The notes under the pieces: generated by a model
Told to the model about the DNA's origin: nothing
Database searches by the model: none
The model's input: only the letters and a program-made list of their open reading frames with translations
Origin: Humidesulfovibrio sp.
GTDB taxonomy: Bacteria; Desulfobacterota; Desulfovibrionia; Desulfovibrionales; Desulfovibrionaceae
DNA length: 64,000 nt
Direction of reading: 5' to 3'
Assembly (NCBI RefSeq): GCF_031082295.1
Contig: NZ_JAVHLD010000012.1
Coordinates: 1 to 64,000, forward strand
Part shown: piece after piece, positions 45,059-54,465 of the stretch
Position numbering within the stretch: the first letter of the stretch is position 1
How the letters are laid out: every line of letters starts with the position of its first letter
Position numbers and translations under genes: made by a program

Positions 45059-45592
45059 ATGCGAATCGAACAGATCATGCGCCACGACCCCACCCGCGTC
45101 GGCCCGGACGAGCCCGTCTCGCGGCTCATCGAGTGGTACGCCAACCCCGGAAACCGCTCGCGCTACACGTACGTGGTCGACAAGGACGGCGTGCTTGTGG
45201 GGGTCGTCACCATGCTTGAACTGCTCGGGCTGTTCCTGCCGCCAGAGCTGGTAGACAGCCATGAAAACGGCGCGCTGAGCGAGCCCGAAGTCATCCACAA
45301 GGTCAAGGACATCCTCCAGACCAACAAGAGCCGGCCCGTGCGCGATCTCATGCGCACCGACCTGCCCACCGTGCGCGCCTCAAGCTTCTTCCTCGACGCG
45401 CGCCTGCTCCTGCGCGGACGCGGCGTCACCGCGCTGCCCGTGGTCGACGGCGCGGGCGTGCTCGTGGGCGAAGTCACCCGGCGGGTGCTCATCCGCCTGC
45501 TCGACAACATCCTGCGCGACCCCGACCTGTTCGAACTCAAGAAGGACTCCAAGCAACTCTTCGAGACGTCCAGCGAATTCTTCATCGGCTAG
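45059..45592 (+). CDS. Two-CBS-domain protein, 177 aa
   Basis: Start at ATG behind GGAGG (MRIEQIMRHDPTRVGPDE). First CBS motif about residues 1-60 (YVVDKDGVLVGVVTMLEL), an insert with ENGALSEPEVIHKVKDIL, and a second CBS about 95-155 (DLMRTDLPTVRAS, LPVVDGAGVLVGEVTRR). CBS pairs bind adenosyl ligands and sense energy state. No catalytic domain attached. It lies between the ferredoxin gene and radA; partner unknown. Confidence 0.82.
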   Translation: MRIEQIMRHDPTRVGPDEPVSRLIEWYANPGNRSRYTYVVDKDGVLVGVVTMLELLGLFLPPELVDSHENGALSEPEVIHKVKDILQTNKSRPVRDLMRTDLPTVRASSFFLDARLLLRGRGVTALPVVDGAGVLVGEVTRRVLIRLLDNILRDPDLFELKKDSKQLFETSSEFFIG

Positions 45593-45661
45593 GCCGCGGC
45601 AGAATTGCCCGGGATGCCCCCCACGTTGTCAACGCGGCGCAAAGCGGGCATAAGGCTGCGC

Positions 45662-47008
45662 ATGGCGAAACAACGCGAGGAATTTGTCTGCACGGCCTGC
45701 GGGGCGCACAGTCCGCGCTGGACGGGCCAGTGCGTGGGCTGCGGCGAGTGGAACACGGTCAAGGCCGCAACTCCGGTGGGCGGCTTCAGCGCGCGCGGCG
45801 GCGGTTCGCGTTCCCGCGCGGCGGCCCTGGCCGGGCCGGAGGCCCTGGAGGATCTGCGCGGCGAGACGGCCAAGGCGCGGCCCACAGGTATTCCGGCGCT
45901 GGACGGCCTGCTCGGCTCCGGCCTGGTGCCTGGCGCGGCGCTGCTTCTGGGCGGCGAGCCCGGCGTGGGCAAGAGCACGCTGCTGCTGCAACTGGCGGCG
46001 CTCCAGGCCTCCCAGGGCAACCGGGTGGTGTACGTCTCGGGCGAGGAATCGCTGCCGCAACTGCGCGGGCGGGCGGAACGCCTGGGCCTGCTGGGGCCGG
46101 GGCTCATGGCGCTTGCCACCAACAACGCCGACGAGGCCCTTGCCGCCATCGCCGACATGGGCAGCGCGCCGGGCCTGATCATCGCCGACAGCGTGCAGAC
46201 CCTGGCCAGCCCCCGCGCCGAGGGCATCCCCGGCAGCGTGAGCCAGGTGCGCACGGTCTCCGGCGAGCTGGTGGAGGCGGTGAAGCGCTCCCAGGCCACG
46301 CTGGTGCTGGTGGGCCACGTCACCAAGGACGGCCAGATCGCCGGGCCCAAACTGCTGGAACACATGGTCGACACCGTGCTCTACCTGGAGGGCGACCGCC
46401 GCGACTACTCGCGCGTGCTGCGCGTGCTCAAGAACCGCTTCGGCCCTTCCGACGAACTGCTCGTGTTCACCATGGAGGAGAAGGGCCTGTCCGTGGTGGA
46501 CGACCCCTCGACGTTCTTTCTGGGCGCGCGCGACGCCAGCCTCTCCGGCGCGGCGGTCTCCGTGGCCATGGACGGGCGCAGGCCCTTCGCCGTGGAGATC
46601 CAGGCCCTGGCCACCAAAAGTTTCCTGGCCATCCCGCGCCGCGCCGCGCTCGGGTTCGACAACAACCGCCTGCACCTGCTCTTGGCCGTTCTGGAAAAGC
46701 GCCTGCGCCTGCCGCTGGGCTCAAACGACATCTACGTAAAGCAGGGCGGCGGCCTGGCCCTGCGCGACCCCGGCCTGGACCTGGGCCTGGCCGCGTCGGT
46801 CCTGTCCTCGTTCTACGACGCGCCGCTGCCCGAGGGCGCGGCCTTCTGGGGCGAACTGGACCTGAACGGCCACGTGCGGCCCGTCAGCGGCCACGACACG
46901 CGACTGAAGCAGGCCGGACGGCTGGGCTACGGCCCGCTGCTGCACTCCGGCACCTGCAAGACCTTGGAAGACCTTCGCCGGGCCCTGTTCGGCAAGGCCC
47001 AAGGCTGA
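45662..47008 (+). CDS. radA: DNA repair protein RadA
   Basis: 448 aa; ATG chosen at MAKQREEFVCTACG. N-terminal zinc finger CTACGAHSPRWTGQCVGCG. RecA-like core with Walker A GGEPGVGKS and Walker B LIIADSVQTL. The RadA-specific KNRFGPSDELLVFTM motif is present. The C-terminal Lon-protease-like domain (about 290-440) lacks the catalytic Ser. It drives branch migration during recombination repair. Confidence 0.93.
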   Translation: MAKQREEFVCTACGAHSPRWTGQCVGCGEWNTVKAATPVGGFSARGGGSRSRAAALAGPEALEDLRGETAKARPTGIPALDGLLGSGLVPGAALLLGGEPGVGKSTLLLQLAALQASQGNRVVYVSGEESLPQLRGRAERLGLLGPGLMALATNNADEALAAIADMGSAPGLIIADSVQTLASPRAEGIPGSVSQVRTVSGELVEAVKRSQATLVLVGHVTKDGQIAGPKLLEHMVDTVLYLEGDRRDYSRVLRVLKNRFGPSDELLVFTMEEKGLSVVDDPSTFFLGARDASLSGAAVSVAMDGRRPFAVEIQALATKSFLAIPRRAALGFDNNRLHLLLAVLEKRLRLPLGSNDIYVKQGGGLALRDPGLDLGLAASVLSSFYDAPLPEGAAFWGELDLNGHVRPVSGHDTRLKQAGRLGYGPLLHSGTCKTLEDLRRALFGKAQG

Positions 47009-47046
47009 TCCCCCTTCCAACTACCCTCATTCGCAAGGAGACACGC

Positions 47047-47991
47047 ATGCTTCCCACCGCCTTTCTGTTCCCCGGCCAGGGCTCCCAGGAGCTGAACATG
47101 GGCCGCGACGTGGCCGAGGCCCAGTCCTCCGCCATGGACCTCTGGAAACTCGCCGAGAAGATCTCCGGCATCAAGCTGCGCGAAATCTACTGGGGTGACG
47201 AAGGCGCCACCCCGGCCCCGGAGATGAGCGACACCAAGGCGCTTCAGCCCGCGCTCACCGTCGTCAACGTGAGCCTGTGGCTGACAGCCAAGCCCAAGAC
47301 CGCCGCCTACCCTGTCATCGGCGCGGCGGGCCATAGCCTGGGCGAGTTCGCCGCGCTGGCCGCAGCGGGAGTGCTCGGCGTGGAGGATGTCATCAAGGCC
47401 GTGTGCGAACGCGGCACGCTCATGGCCGGCGCGGGCAAGGAAGGACACGGCATGGCCGCCGTGGTCAAGCTGCCCCTCGACACCGTCGAGCAGATCGTGG
47501 ACAAGGCCGCAAAGCAGTCCGGCGCCTTCCTGCGCATCGCCAACCACAACTCCCCGGCGCAGTATGTGCTCTCCGGCGAAAAGCCCGCCCTGGACGCCGC
47601 CAGCGCCCTGGTCAAGGAAGCCAAGGGCCGCGCCGTGCCCCTGGCCGTCAGCGGCGCGTTCCACAGCCCGCTCATGAGCGAGCCCGCCAACGCCTTCGCC
47701 AAGGTGCTGGACGACCTGCGCTGGCAACCCGCGCAATTCCCAGTGTGCATGAACGTCACCGGCCAGCCCGAAAGCGACCCCGGCATCCTCCAGACCCTGC
47801 TCAAGGCGCAGATGACCTCCTCCGTGCTCTGGACCACCACCATGCAGTCGCTCTACGCCGCTGGCGCGCGCCGGTTCGTGGAACTCGGACCCAAGAACGT
47901 GCTCACCAAGCTCGCCCCGCAAAACCTCGAAGGCAAAGACGATATCATCGCCCAAAGCGCCGGCAACATGGACAGCGCCACGGACCTGTAA
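47047..47991 (+). CDS. fabD: Malonyl-CoA:ACP transacylase
   Basis: 314 aa, ATG behind AAGGAG (MLPTAFLFPGQGSQELNMG). Nucleophile Ser in GHSLGEFAAL, the catalytic His in SGAFHSPLM, and the FPGQGSQ N-terminal motif. It loads malonyl groups on acyl carrier protein for fatty acid synthesis. Starts 38 bases after radA. The next 320 bases are a dispersed repeat that begins with a terminator-like hairpin. Confidence 0.94.
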   Translation: MLPTAFLFPGQGSQELNMGRDVAEAQSSAMDLWKLAEKISGIKLREIYWGDEGATPAPEMSDTKALQPALTVVNVSLWLTAKPKTAAYPVIGAAGHSLGEFAALAAAGVLGVEDVIKAVCERGTLMAGAGKEGHGMAAVVKLPLDTVEQIVDKAAKQSGAFLRIANHNSPAQYVLSGEKPALDAASALVKEAKGRAVPLAVSGAFHSPLMSEPANAFAKVLDDLRWQPAQFPVCMNVTGQPESDPGILQTLLKAQMTSSVLWTTTMQSLYAAGARRFVELGPKNVLTKLAPQNLEGKDDIIAQSAGNMDSATDL

Positions 47992-47998
47992 ATACTGC

Positions 47999-48313
47999 AC
48001 CCCAGGGGGCGTTGCCCCCTGGACCCCCACCTGAGGGCCTGAGGCCCTCAGGACGCCCCATTGCGCCGAAAGGGCTGTCTCAGGAGGAACCTGAGACAGC
48101 CCTTTCGGCTTTCGGGGGGTCAGCCACGAGAGAGTGCCTTTCTCTCTCAAGAAACGGGGCCAACCGTGCGCGGGGCTTTTTGTCGTCTTCGACAAAAAAC
48201 CCGCGCACATTGCCGACGCCCAGCGCAACCGAGGCATCCGCCCCAGCCACCCAGGCCTAGGCCCTACGGGGGGTCCGGGGGCCTCAGGCCCCAGGCCGCC
48301 GGAGGCATCCCAG
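47999..48313. repeat. Dispersed multi-hairpin repeat, copy B
   Basis: Same order of parts as copy A at 33751. CCAGGGGGC/GCCCCCTGG (48002-48022). A perfect 19-bp stem, arms 48066-48084 and 48090-48108. TTTCGGGGGGTCAGCCACGA. A stem of about 18 bp, arms 48166-48185 and 48190-48208, around TCTT. Then GGGGGGTCCGGGGGCCTCAG and GCCGCCGGAGGCATC. In the first stem T-A in copy A is C-G here; in the second stem many pairs differ but pairing is kept. This is compensatory change, so the folded form (RNA or DNA) is conserved. Confidence 0.74.
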
Positions 48314-48326
48314 GCCCGGCTTCCGG

Positions 48327-49211
48327 CTACAGTCGGCGGTAGGCGTGCGGGACGAGGGGTGTTTGTCCGGCGAGGGCGTTGTGGATGAGGGAGAGTCCGG
48401 CCTGTTTGTCGCGTGGGAGGCGCAGCTTGAGCCGCAGGGGGTTGGAGGCGTGGTTGGAGAAGAACAGGCCGCTGGTGAGGTTGGTTGTTTCGAGTAGCCA
48501 GGCGAGTTCCTGCAGCAGGCCCTGGTCGTTTTGCGGGGTGAAGTCGCCTGCGAGCAGGCGCTGGTGCAGGGGGGTGCCGGGCACGATCATGAGCGCCAGG
48601 GCGGCGGCCTGTTCCGGGTCCATGCGCGAGAGGGCGCGGCCGGTGGCCTCGGCGTGTTCGCGGGCGCGGGTTTGGCCGCCCAGGCCGAGCAGCACGGTGA
48701 CGGAGAGCTTCAGGCCCGCGGCCTTGGCTTTGGCGGCCTGGCGCAGGTGTTCCTCGGCGTCGCCCCATTTGTGCATGCTGGCGAGGGTTTCGTCGTCGCC
48801 GGACTCCAGGCCCAGGTACAGGGTGGAGAGGCCCAGGGCGCGCAGGCGGGCCAGTTCGGCCTCGGTCTTGCGGGAGAGGGCCTTGGCGTTGGCGTAGGTG
48901 CTGATGCGCGTGACTTGCGGCAGGCGCTGGCGGATGTCGGTCAGCAGGTCTTCCAGGCGTTCCTGGGGCAAGATGAGGGCGTCGCCGTCGCAGAGGAACA
49001 GGCGGCGGACATCGGCAAAATGGTGCGCGGCGTAATCCAGGGCGGCGCGAATTCGTTCGGGGGACTTGATGGCGAAGCGTTTGCCCTTGTAGGCCGGGCA
49101 GAAGTCGCACTTGTTGTGGGAGCAGCCCAGGGTGACCTGAAGCAGGATGCTTTCGGCCTCGGCCGGTGGCCGGATGACCTGGCCTTCGAGGTCTTCGCCC
49201 AGGAGCGTCAT
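48327..49211 (-). CDS. Radical SAM protein, 294 aa
   Basis: Cluster motif CSHNKCDFC (C-x4-C-x2-C rather than the common C-x3-C-x2-C) at about residues 30-38. Radical SAM barrel elements follow: FLCDGDALILP, TRISTYANAKAL, LYLGLESGDDETL, VTVLLGLGG. It resembles the stand-alone radical SAM proteins of anaerobes (COG1032 type). Substrate unknown. It follows ispDF by 4 bases on the same strand and may be cotranscribed. Confidence 0.83.
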   Translation of the reverse strand: MTLLGEDLEGQVIRPPAEAESILLQVTLGCSHNKCDFCPAYKGKRFAIKSPERIRAALDYAAHHFADVRRLFLCDGDALILPQERLEDLLTDIRQRLPQVTRISTYANAKALSRKTEAELARLRALGLSTLYLGLESGDDETLASMHKWGDAEEHLRQAAKAKAAGLKLSVTVLLGLGGQTRAREHAEATGRALSRMDPEQAAALALMIVPGTPLHQRLLAGDFTPQNDQGLLQELAWLLETTNLTSGLFFSNHASNPLRLKLRLPRDKQAGLSLIHNALAGQTPLVPHAYRRL

Positions 49212-49215
49212 GCTG

Positions 49216-50478
49216 TTACCCCGGCAGGGCGGTGACGATTGCGGTGGCTTTGATGCCGCGCTTTTCGCCGGTGAAGCCCAGGCCTTCCTCGGTGGTGGCC
49301 TTGACGTTGACGGCGCTGGCGGGAAGCTCCAGCAGCTGGGCTATCTGCGCGGCCATGCGGGCCTTGTGGGGCGCGAGCTTGGGGACCTGGGCGATGACGG
49401 TGAGGTCGGCGTGGACGGGCCGGTAGCCCAGGGCGCGCACGCGACGCAGGGCCTCAGTGACGAACACGGCGCTTGGCATGTTGTCGAAGGTGTCGTCGGT
49501 GTCGGGGAAGAGCTGGCCGATGTCTCCGGCGCAGGCGATGCCGAGCAGGGCGTCGGTGAGGGCGTGCAGGAGCACGTCGCCGTCGGAGTGGGCGATGACC
49601 TGGGGCGCGCCGGAGATGCCGATGCCGCCGAGCATCATGGGCCGCGCCTTGGCGAGCACCTTGGGGGAGGCCTCGCCGGGGGCGAGGTAGCGGTGCACGT
49701 CGTAGCCCCAGCCGGTGCGCGGAGGCTTCGCCTCGTTCATGGGGGAGGAAAGCAATGCCAGGTCCGCGGGGTTTGTGATCTTCACGTTGCGCTCCTCTCC
49801 GGGCACGATCAGCACCGGGTGCCCGCAGCGTTCCATGAGGGCCGCGTCGTCCGTGACCTCCCAGGCCTCGGCCTGTGCGCGGCGGTGGGCTGCGGCAAGC
49901 GGCGCGAGCAGGAAGCCCTGGGGAGTCTGCACGGCGCGCAGGGTCGCGCGGTCCGGTGTGTCGACAACAACGTTGTCGTGGTCCACGGCCTTGATGGTGT
50001 CGGTGACGGCGAGGCCGGGTATGGCCGCCTGCGCGCCGTCGGTCAGGGCCTGGGCCACTCGGCGGGCCAGGGCGGCGGTGGCGAAGGGCCGGGCGGAGTC
50101 GTGCACGAGCACGGCCTTGCAGTCGGCGGGCAGGGACTCCAGCCCCAGGCGCACGGAGTCCTGGCGGCGCTCTCCGCCGGAACAGGCGAGCCAGGGCAGG
50201 CCCAGGGGTTCGGCCGCGTCCAGTTCGGCCACCAGCTCGCCCATGCGCTCCAGGTCCTGGGGCGGAAAGACGAAGACGAGGCCCGTGACCGCCTGCACGC
50301 GCGAGAGGGTGCGGGCGCTCTGCCAGAACAGGGGCGCGCCGTTCAGGTCGAGATACTGCTTGCGGACGGGGTCGCCGCCTTGCTGCGTCAAGGCCTGGGC
50401 CAGGCGGGTGCCGCTGCCTGCGGCGAGCAGAACGGCCCAGAGCGGTGCGGCAGAGTTATGCGGGCTGTTGCTGGGCAT
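49216..50478 (-). CDS. ispDF: Bifunctional IspD-IspF isoprenoid enzyme
   Basis: 420 aa from the ATG behind AAAGG (MPSNSPHNSAAPLWAVLLAA); an upstream in-frame start reaches into rnpB flanking sequence and lacks a signal. The IspD part (about 15-245) has LLAAGSGTRLA, GGERRQDSV and HDSARPF. The IspF part (about 255-418) has GWGYDVHRY, HSDGDVLLHALTDALLG, the metal-binding Asp/His residues, and KATTEEGLGFTG. It performs the third and fifth steps of the MEP pathway. Fusion of the two is known in delta- and epsilon-proteobacteria. Confidence 0.93.
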   Translation of the reverse strand: MPSNSPHNSAAPLWAVLLAAGSGTRLAQALTQQGGDPVRKQYLDLNGAPLFWQSARTLSRVQAVTGLVFVFPPQDLERMGELVAELDAAEPLGLPWLACSGGERRQDSVRLGLESLPADCKAVLVHDSARPFATAALARRVAQALTDGAQAAIPGLAVTDTIKAVDHDNVVVDTPDRATLRAVQTPQGFLLAPLAAAHRRAQAEAWEVTDDAALMERCGHPVLIVPGEERNVKITNPADLALLSSPMNEAKPPRTGWGYDVHRYLAPGEASPKVLAKARPMMLGGIGISGAPQVIAHSDGDVLLHALTDALLGIACAGDIGQLFPDTDDTFDNMPSAVFVTEALRRVRALGYRPVHADLTVIAQVPKLAPHKARMAAQIAQLLELPASAVNVKATTEEGLGFTGEKRGIKATAIVTALPG

Positions 50479-50555
50479 GGCGGCGGCCTTTCGCTGGGCG
50501 GTGTTGCGGGAAAGAGGCCGGGGGAGGTTGCGCCTCCCCCGGTTCATTGTCGGCT

Positions 50556-50942
<387 letters not shown>

Positions 50943-50947
50943 GAAAC

Positions 50948-51676
50948 CTATTCCTGAATCGTGGGGGAATGTTCCACCCAGAAAATGATGCGCTGACAGT
51001 TGGGGCAGCCGAGGATCTGCTTGCCCTTCTGCAATTCGTTGTACGACTGGGGCGGAATCTTGATGTGGCAACCGCCGCAGATGCCCTCGGTGACCGGGAC
51101 GATGACCGGGTGCTCGATGCGCGAACGGATGAATTCGTAGCGGCCCAGGATGGGGGGCGGCACGACCTTTCCGGCCTTGTTGCGGCGCTTGCCCAGGGCA
51201 TCCAGGCGGGACTGAGCCTTGGCCAGGCGCTCGTCCAGGGTGGCCTTCTTGGCGTCGTAGCCCTCCATGAGGCCGTCCATCTCGGCGGCCAGCTCCTGCA
51301 TGGCGGTGTCCTGGCGGGTGAACTCCTCCATCACCGCGATGCGCTCTTCCTCGCGCAGGCGGTTCAGCTTCTCCATGGAGTCCATCTCGCGCATCATTGC
51401 GTGATATTCCTTGGAGTTGCCCACAGCCATGAGCTTGTTCTTGCTCTTCTTGATCTTGTGCCCGTCGTCCTCGATCTCGCCCTCAAGGCGCTTCTGCTGC
51501 ACTTTCAGCAGGTCGAGGCGTTCCTGAACCTGGGCCTGACGCTCCTTGAGCTGGGCCAGGCGGCCTTCAAGTTCCGAGAGCTCGAGCGGAGCCTGCTTGA
51601 CCTCGACCTCCAGACCCTTGATTTCATCATCCACGGTCTGCAGGACCACCAACTGCTCGATCTGTTTCTGATACAT
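50948..51676 (-). CDS. Coiled-coil protein with C-terminal C4 zinc ribbon, 242 aa
   Basis: Start at ATG behind AGAGGTG (MYQKQIEQLVVLQTVDDEIKG). Residues about 5-175 are a long antiparallel coiled coil. Residues about 195-232 carry CGGCHIKIPP and CPNCQR, a four-Cys zinc ribbon. This matches the CT398/YbgA-like family of uncharacterised bacterial proteins. It is 57 bases downstream of the NIF3-family gene and directly upstream of rnpB. Confidence 0.85.
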   Translation of the reverse strand: MYQKQIEQLVVLQTVDDEIKGLEVEVKQAPLELSELEGRLAQLKERQAQVQERLDLLKVQQKRLEGEIEDDGHKIKKSKNKLMAVGNSKEYHAMMREMDSMEKLNRLREEERIAVMEEFTRQDTAMQELAAEMDGLMEGYDAKKATLDERLAKAQSRLDALGKRRNKAGKVVPPPILGRYEFIRSRIEHPVIVPVTEGICGGCHIKIPPQSYNELQKGKQILGCPNCQRIIFWVEHSPTIQE

Positions 51677-51733
51677 GGGCACCTCTTAGTGTTGCAATAT
51701 TGTGACGCCGCCAGGCCGAAAGGACTGCTGGCC

Positions 51734-52774
51734 TTAAGCCAGCACCCGATAGCCGAACGGGCTCTTTCCCTCGAAAAATTTCACGTCCACGCCGGACAGG
51801 GCCGCGCCGAGCTCCCCGGCGAAGAGCCGCATCATCTCTTCCTCCAGGATGAAGTGGCCCACATCGAAGACCAGCCCCGGCGTCTCCATGGCGGGGTGGT
51901 GCTTCACGTCGCCGCAGATGAACACGTCCGCGCCCGCGGCAAAGGCCGCCGGGATGAGCGAGGCCCCCGAACCCGTGGTGTAGCCCACGCGGCGGATCAT
52001 CTCCGGCCTCGGCCCGCACTCGGCCCAGGCGAGCCCCTTGGCGCTGCCGCCAATGACTCCGGAGGGCCGCTGCACGCTGAACAGGGCCTTCTCCAGCAGC
52101 TTGGCGAAGTCCTCGTAGGGCAGGGGCTTGGGCAGGGAGCCCAGCTGGCCGAAGCCAACGCGCTCCAGCGGGGCCTCCAGGCGGCGCACCAGGAACTCCG
52201 GGCGCTTGCCGAAGATGCCCACAAGCCGCTCGGCGATGTCGTCCCAGGCGCGCTCCTCGCAGATGACGCGCACTTCCCCGGCGCTGCTCTGGGACACGGC
52301 GATGACGCCCGGGGCGTCGGAAAGGGGCCGGGCCTCGCGCTCGGTGATGCGCGCCGGGGCCTGGAAGAAGACCTCCCGCGCGGGGAAGGACTGCACTGGC
52401 TCGATGCTGGCGCAGTCGCTCAACTTCAGGGCGCGGCCAAGCCAGAAGGCCGGGCCGTCGGGCCTGCAGTCCAGGCTGGTGTGCGCGGTGTAGAGCCAGG
52501 CCCCGGCCTTCATGAACTGGCGCAGCACGGTGAGGTGCTGTCCGTCCTGGGTGGGCGCCTGGGCCTTGAAATACAGCGGGTGGTGGGTGATGACGAGGTC
52601 CGCGCCCCAGGCCAGGGCCTGAGCCATGTTCGCGGGGTGCGGGTCCAGGGTCACGGCGAGCTTCTTGATCTCGGGCCGCTCGCCCTTGATCTGCACGCGG
52701 GAGTTGTCCCAGTCGGCGGCGAAGGCCTCTGGAGCCAGGGAACGTATGGTGCTCAAGACTTTATCGGCGTTCAT
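51734..52774 (-). CDS. NIF3/DUF34-family dinuclear metal protein
   Basis: 346 aa. N-terminal NIF3 half: WDNSRVQI, ADLVITHHPLYFK and YTAHTSLDC with metal-binding His/Asp. A central insert of PII-like fold (about 135-225). The C-terminal half has CGDVKHHPAM and DVGHFILEEEMM with the remaining ligands. Often annotated GTP cyclohydrolase I type 2; biochemical role is unsettled. It heads a pair with the zinc-ribbon gene. Confidence 0.88.
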   Translation of the reverse strand: MNADKVLSTIRSLAPEAFAADWDNSRVQIKGERPEIKKLAVTLDPHPANMAQALAWGADLVITHHPLYFKAQAPTQDGQHLTVLRQFMKAGAWLYTAHTSLDCRPDGPAFWLGRALKLSDCASIEPVQSFPAREVFFQAPARITEREARPLSDAPGVIAVSQSSAGEVRVICEERAWDDIAERLVGIFGKRPEFLVRRLEAPLERVGFGQLGSLPKPLPYEDFAKLLEKALFSVQRPSGVIGGSAKGLAWAECGPRPEMIRRVGYTTGSGASLIPAAFAAGADVFICGDVKHHPAMETPGLVFDVGHFILEEEMMRLFAGELGAALSGVDVKFFEGKSPFGYRVLA

Positions 52775-52790
52775 GCGACCCCCTCAAAAC

Positions 52791-52829
52791 GCAGATGCTC
52801 CCGTAGGGATTCCCCCTGGGAGCATCTGC
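52791..52829. terminator. Strong hairpin between tRNA-Met and NIF3 gene
   Basis: Perfect 12-bp stem GCAGATGCTCCC (52791-52802) / GGGAGCATCTGC (52818-52829). On the minus strand it lies about 175 bases after the tRNA and 17 bases before the NIF3-family start codon. It may end tRNA transcripts or act in the leader of the protein gene. I see no gene in 52830-53004. Confidence 0.5.
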
Positions 52830-53004
52830 TATCGCCTGCACAAGTCCGGGCGGCAAGTTTCAACGTCTTCGCTGCTGCGCGTATGGTCAATGTCAATCCT
52901 TGCGATTTGGCCAGTCTGTTCTGGCCTTGCGCTGAAGCCGGTGTCGCGGCCCGCTTGGCCCGCCCGCGCCCCTGGGGTTGTCGCCCGGTGGCCTGTGGTC
53001 TGAC

Positions 53005-53080
53005 TGGTGGGCCAACCAGGGGTCGAACCTGGGACCATCCGGTTATGAGCCGGGGGCTCTACCAACTGAGCTATTGGCCC
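53005..53080 (-). tRNA. tRNA-Met (CAU), elongator type
   Basis: 76 nt including an encoded CCA. Acceptor GGGCCAA pairs with TTGGCCC; D-arm GCTCAGTTGGTAGAGC; anticodon arm CCCGGCTCATAACCGG with anticodon CAT; T-arm CCAGGTTCGACCCCTGG. A CAT anticodon could also mark a lysidine-modified tRNA-Ile; the lack of the usual initiator features rules out initiator Met. Assignment between Met and Ile2 is not certain from sequence reading alone. Confidence 0.9.
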
Positions 53081-53168
53081 GTGTCCGTCCGAGCAGACTT
53101 ATATATCCGAAGCGCCGAGCGCCGTCAAGACGCAATGCCGCAGCCTCCGGCGCCGTGGTCCTGCGCGG

Positions 53169-53675
53169 TCAGCGCGCGCTTTTGATGATGCGCTCGATGA
53201 GTCCGGTGGTGGAATAGCCCTGCAACAGCGGCAGGCTCATGACCTGGCCTCCGGCGTTTTCCACGACCTCGCGGCCCACGATGCTCTCCTTGCCCCAGTC
53301 GCCGCCCTTGATGAGCACCTGGGGCTGTACGGCGCGGATGAGCTCAAGCGGCGTGTCCTGGTCGAAGATGACCACGAAGTCCACGGCCTCCAGCCCCGCC
53401 AGCACAAAGGCGCGCGCGGCCTGGCTGTTCAGCGGGCGCCTGGCGCCCTTGGCGTCTTTCTTGATGCGCTTGACCGAGGCATCGGAGTTGAGGCCCACGA
53501 TGAGGCCGTCGCCCAGGGCGCGCGCGCGCGCCAGCAGGTCCACGTGGCCCGGGTGCAGCAGGTCGAAGCAGCCGTTGGTGAACACCAGCCGGTAGCCGGC
53601 GGGCAGCACCCGGCGCATGGCCAGGAACTCTTCCAGGGTCATGAGTTTCGGGTGGAACAGGTCTTCGTCGTTCAT
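53169..53675 (-). CDS. rfaE2: D-glycero-beta-D-manno-heptose 1-phosphate adenylyltransferase
   Basis: 168 aa from the ATG behind AGAGG (MNDEDLFHPKLMTLEEFL). Nucleotidyltransferase fold with VFTNGCFDLLHPGHVDLL, containing the HxGH motif, and the C-terminal YSTTGLIERI motif. It lacks the kinase half of HldE, so it is the stand-alone form. It makes ADP-heptose for lipopolysaccharide core. Last gene of the glycan operon 58381-53169. Confidence 0.92.
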   Translation of the reverse strand: MNDEDLFHPKLMTLEEFLAMRRVLPAGYRLVFTNGCFDLLHPGHVDLLARARALGDGLIVGLNSDASVKRIKKDAKGARRPLNSQAARAFVLAGLEAVDFVVIFDQDTPLELIRAVQPQVLIKGGDWGKESIVGREVVENAGGQVMSLPLLQGYSTTGLIERIIKSAR

Positions 53676-53679
53676 CGGT

Positions 53680-54465
53680 CTACCTCTTGGAATTTTTTGG
53701 CTGCAAATGCTCGGTGTGGCCCATGAGCGAGAGCTCCAGCCAGTCGTAGCCGAAGTCGAGGCAGGCCTCCTCGTCGCCCAGGACATCCTGCTTGCGGGCC
53801 TCGGTCATGTCCAGGCGGTCCATGAGCCCGGACTGGGCCAGGAAGGGCTGGAACTCGTCAGGCTGGTACAGGGCCAGCCCCGCCATGCCGAGCTGCTTCT
53901 GGCCAATATGTCGGCCGGTGAGCGTCTCGAAGGCGCGCAGGTCCTCGGCCAGGGCCATATAACGGTCGTTGGCCTGGTTGTATGGCTCAAGGCCCTGGTC
54001 GTGCATCCAGGCCGCGGCGTCGAAGTCCGTGCCTTCGTCGAACCCGTGGCAGTGGGCCTCGCGCGCCATGAAGATGCGCTCCACCACGTTCCCCTCGGCG
54101 TCGCGCTGGGTGGCCCGGCCAAGCGGATAGGTGCGGCAGGCCGAGGGCCTGTCCTGGTACACGGCGCAACCTGTTTCGCGCTGGAAGGGACAGTGGTGTC
54201 GGGCGTCGGCCAGCATGCGCATGTGCAGCATGGGCAGGCCCACCTCCGGCATGGCCATCAGGTTGGCGAAAAGGGTGATGAACTCACGCGAGGTCTGGCC
54301 CGTGGTGTGGCGGAGGCGCAACGCGTCGTAGGGCGTGAGCATGAGGTCCAGCGCCGAGCAGCAGGCCCCGAAGCAGGACACGCCGGGGTGGCAGGCGAAG
54401 CGGAAGCACTCGCCCGCCTTGAGCTCCTGGTGCTCGTTCAAGAACTGCTGGCTGGAGTCGGTCAT
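53680..54465 (-). CDS. YkgJ-family cysteine-cluster protein
   Basis: 261 aa; start ATG overlaps the stop of the glycosyltransferase gene (ATGA). Cysteines fit the YkgJ zinc/iron-chelating pattern: CFRFACHPGVSCFGACC near residue 19, CPFQRETGCAVYQDRPSACRTYP near residue 100 (last part PLG). The C-terminal 130 residues are helical. Function of the family is unknown; it lies inside an envelope-glycan operon. Confidence 0.85.
   Translation of the reverse strand: MTDSSQQFLNEHQELKAGECFRFACHPGVSCFGACCSALDLMLTPYDALRLRHTTGQTSREFITLFANLMAMPEVGLPMLHMRMLADARHHCPFQRETGCAVYQDRPSACRTYPLGRATQRDAEGNVVERIFMAREAHCHGFDEGTDFDAAAWMHDQGLEPYNQANDRYMALAEDLRAFETLTGRHIGQKQLGMAGLALYQPDEFQPFLAQSGLMDRLDMTEARKQDVLGDEEACLDFGYDWLELSLMGHTEHLQPKNSKR

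Noticed and set aside
46927-49110. 727-codon minus-strand frame over fabD, repeat B and the radical SAM gene
   Set aside because: It spans a repeat and two real genes in other frames, with no signal or recognisable domain.
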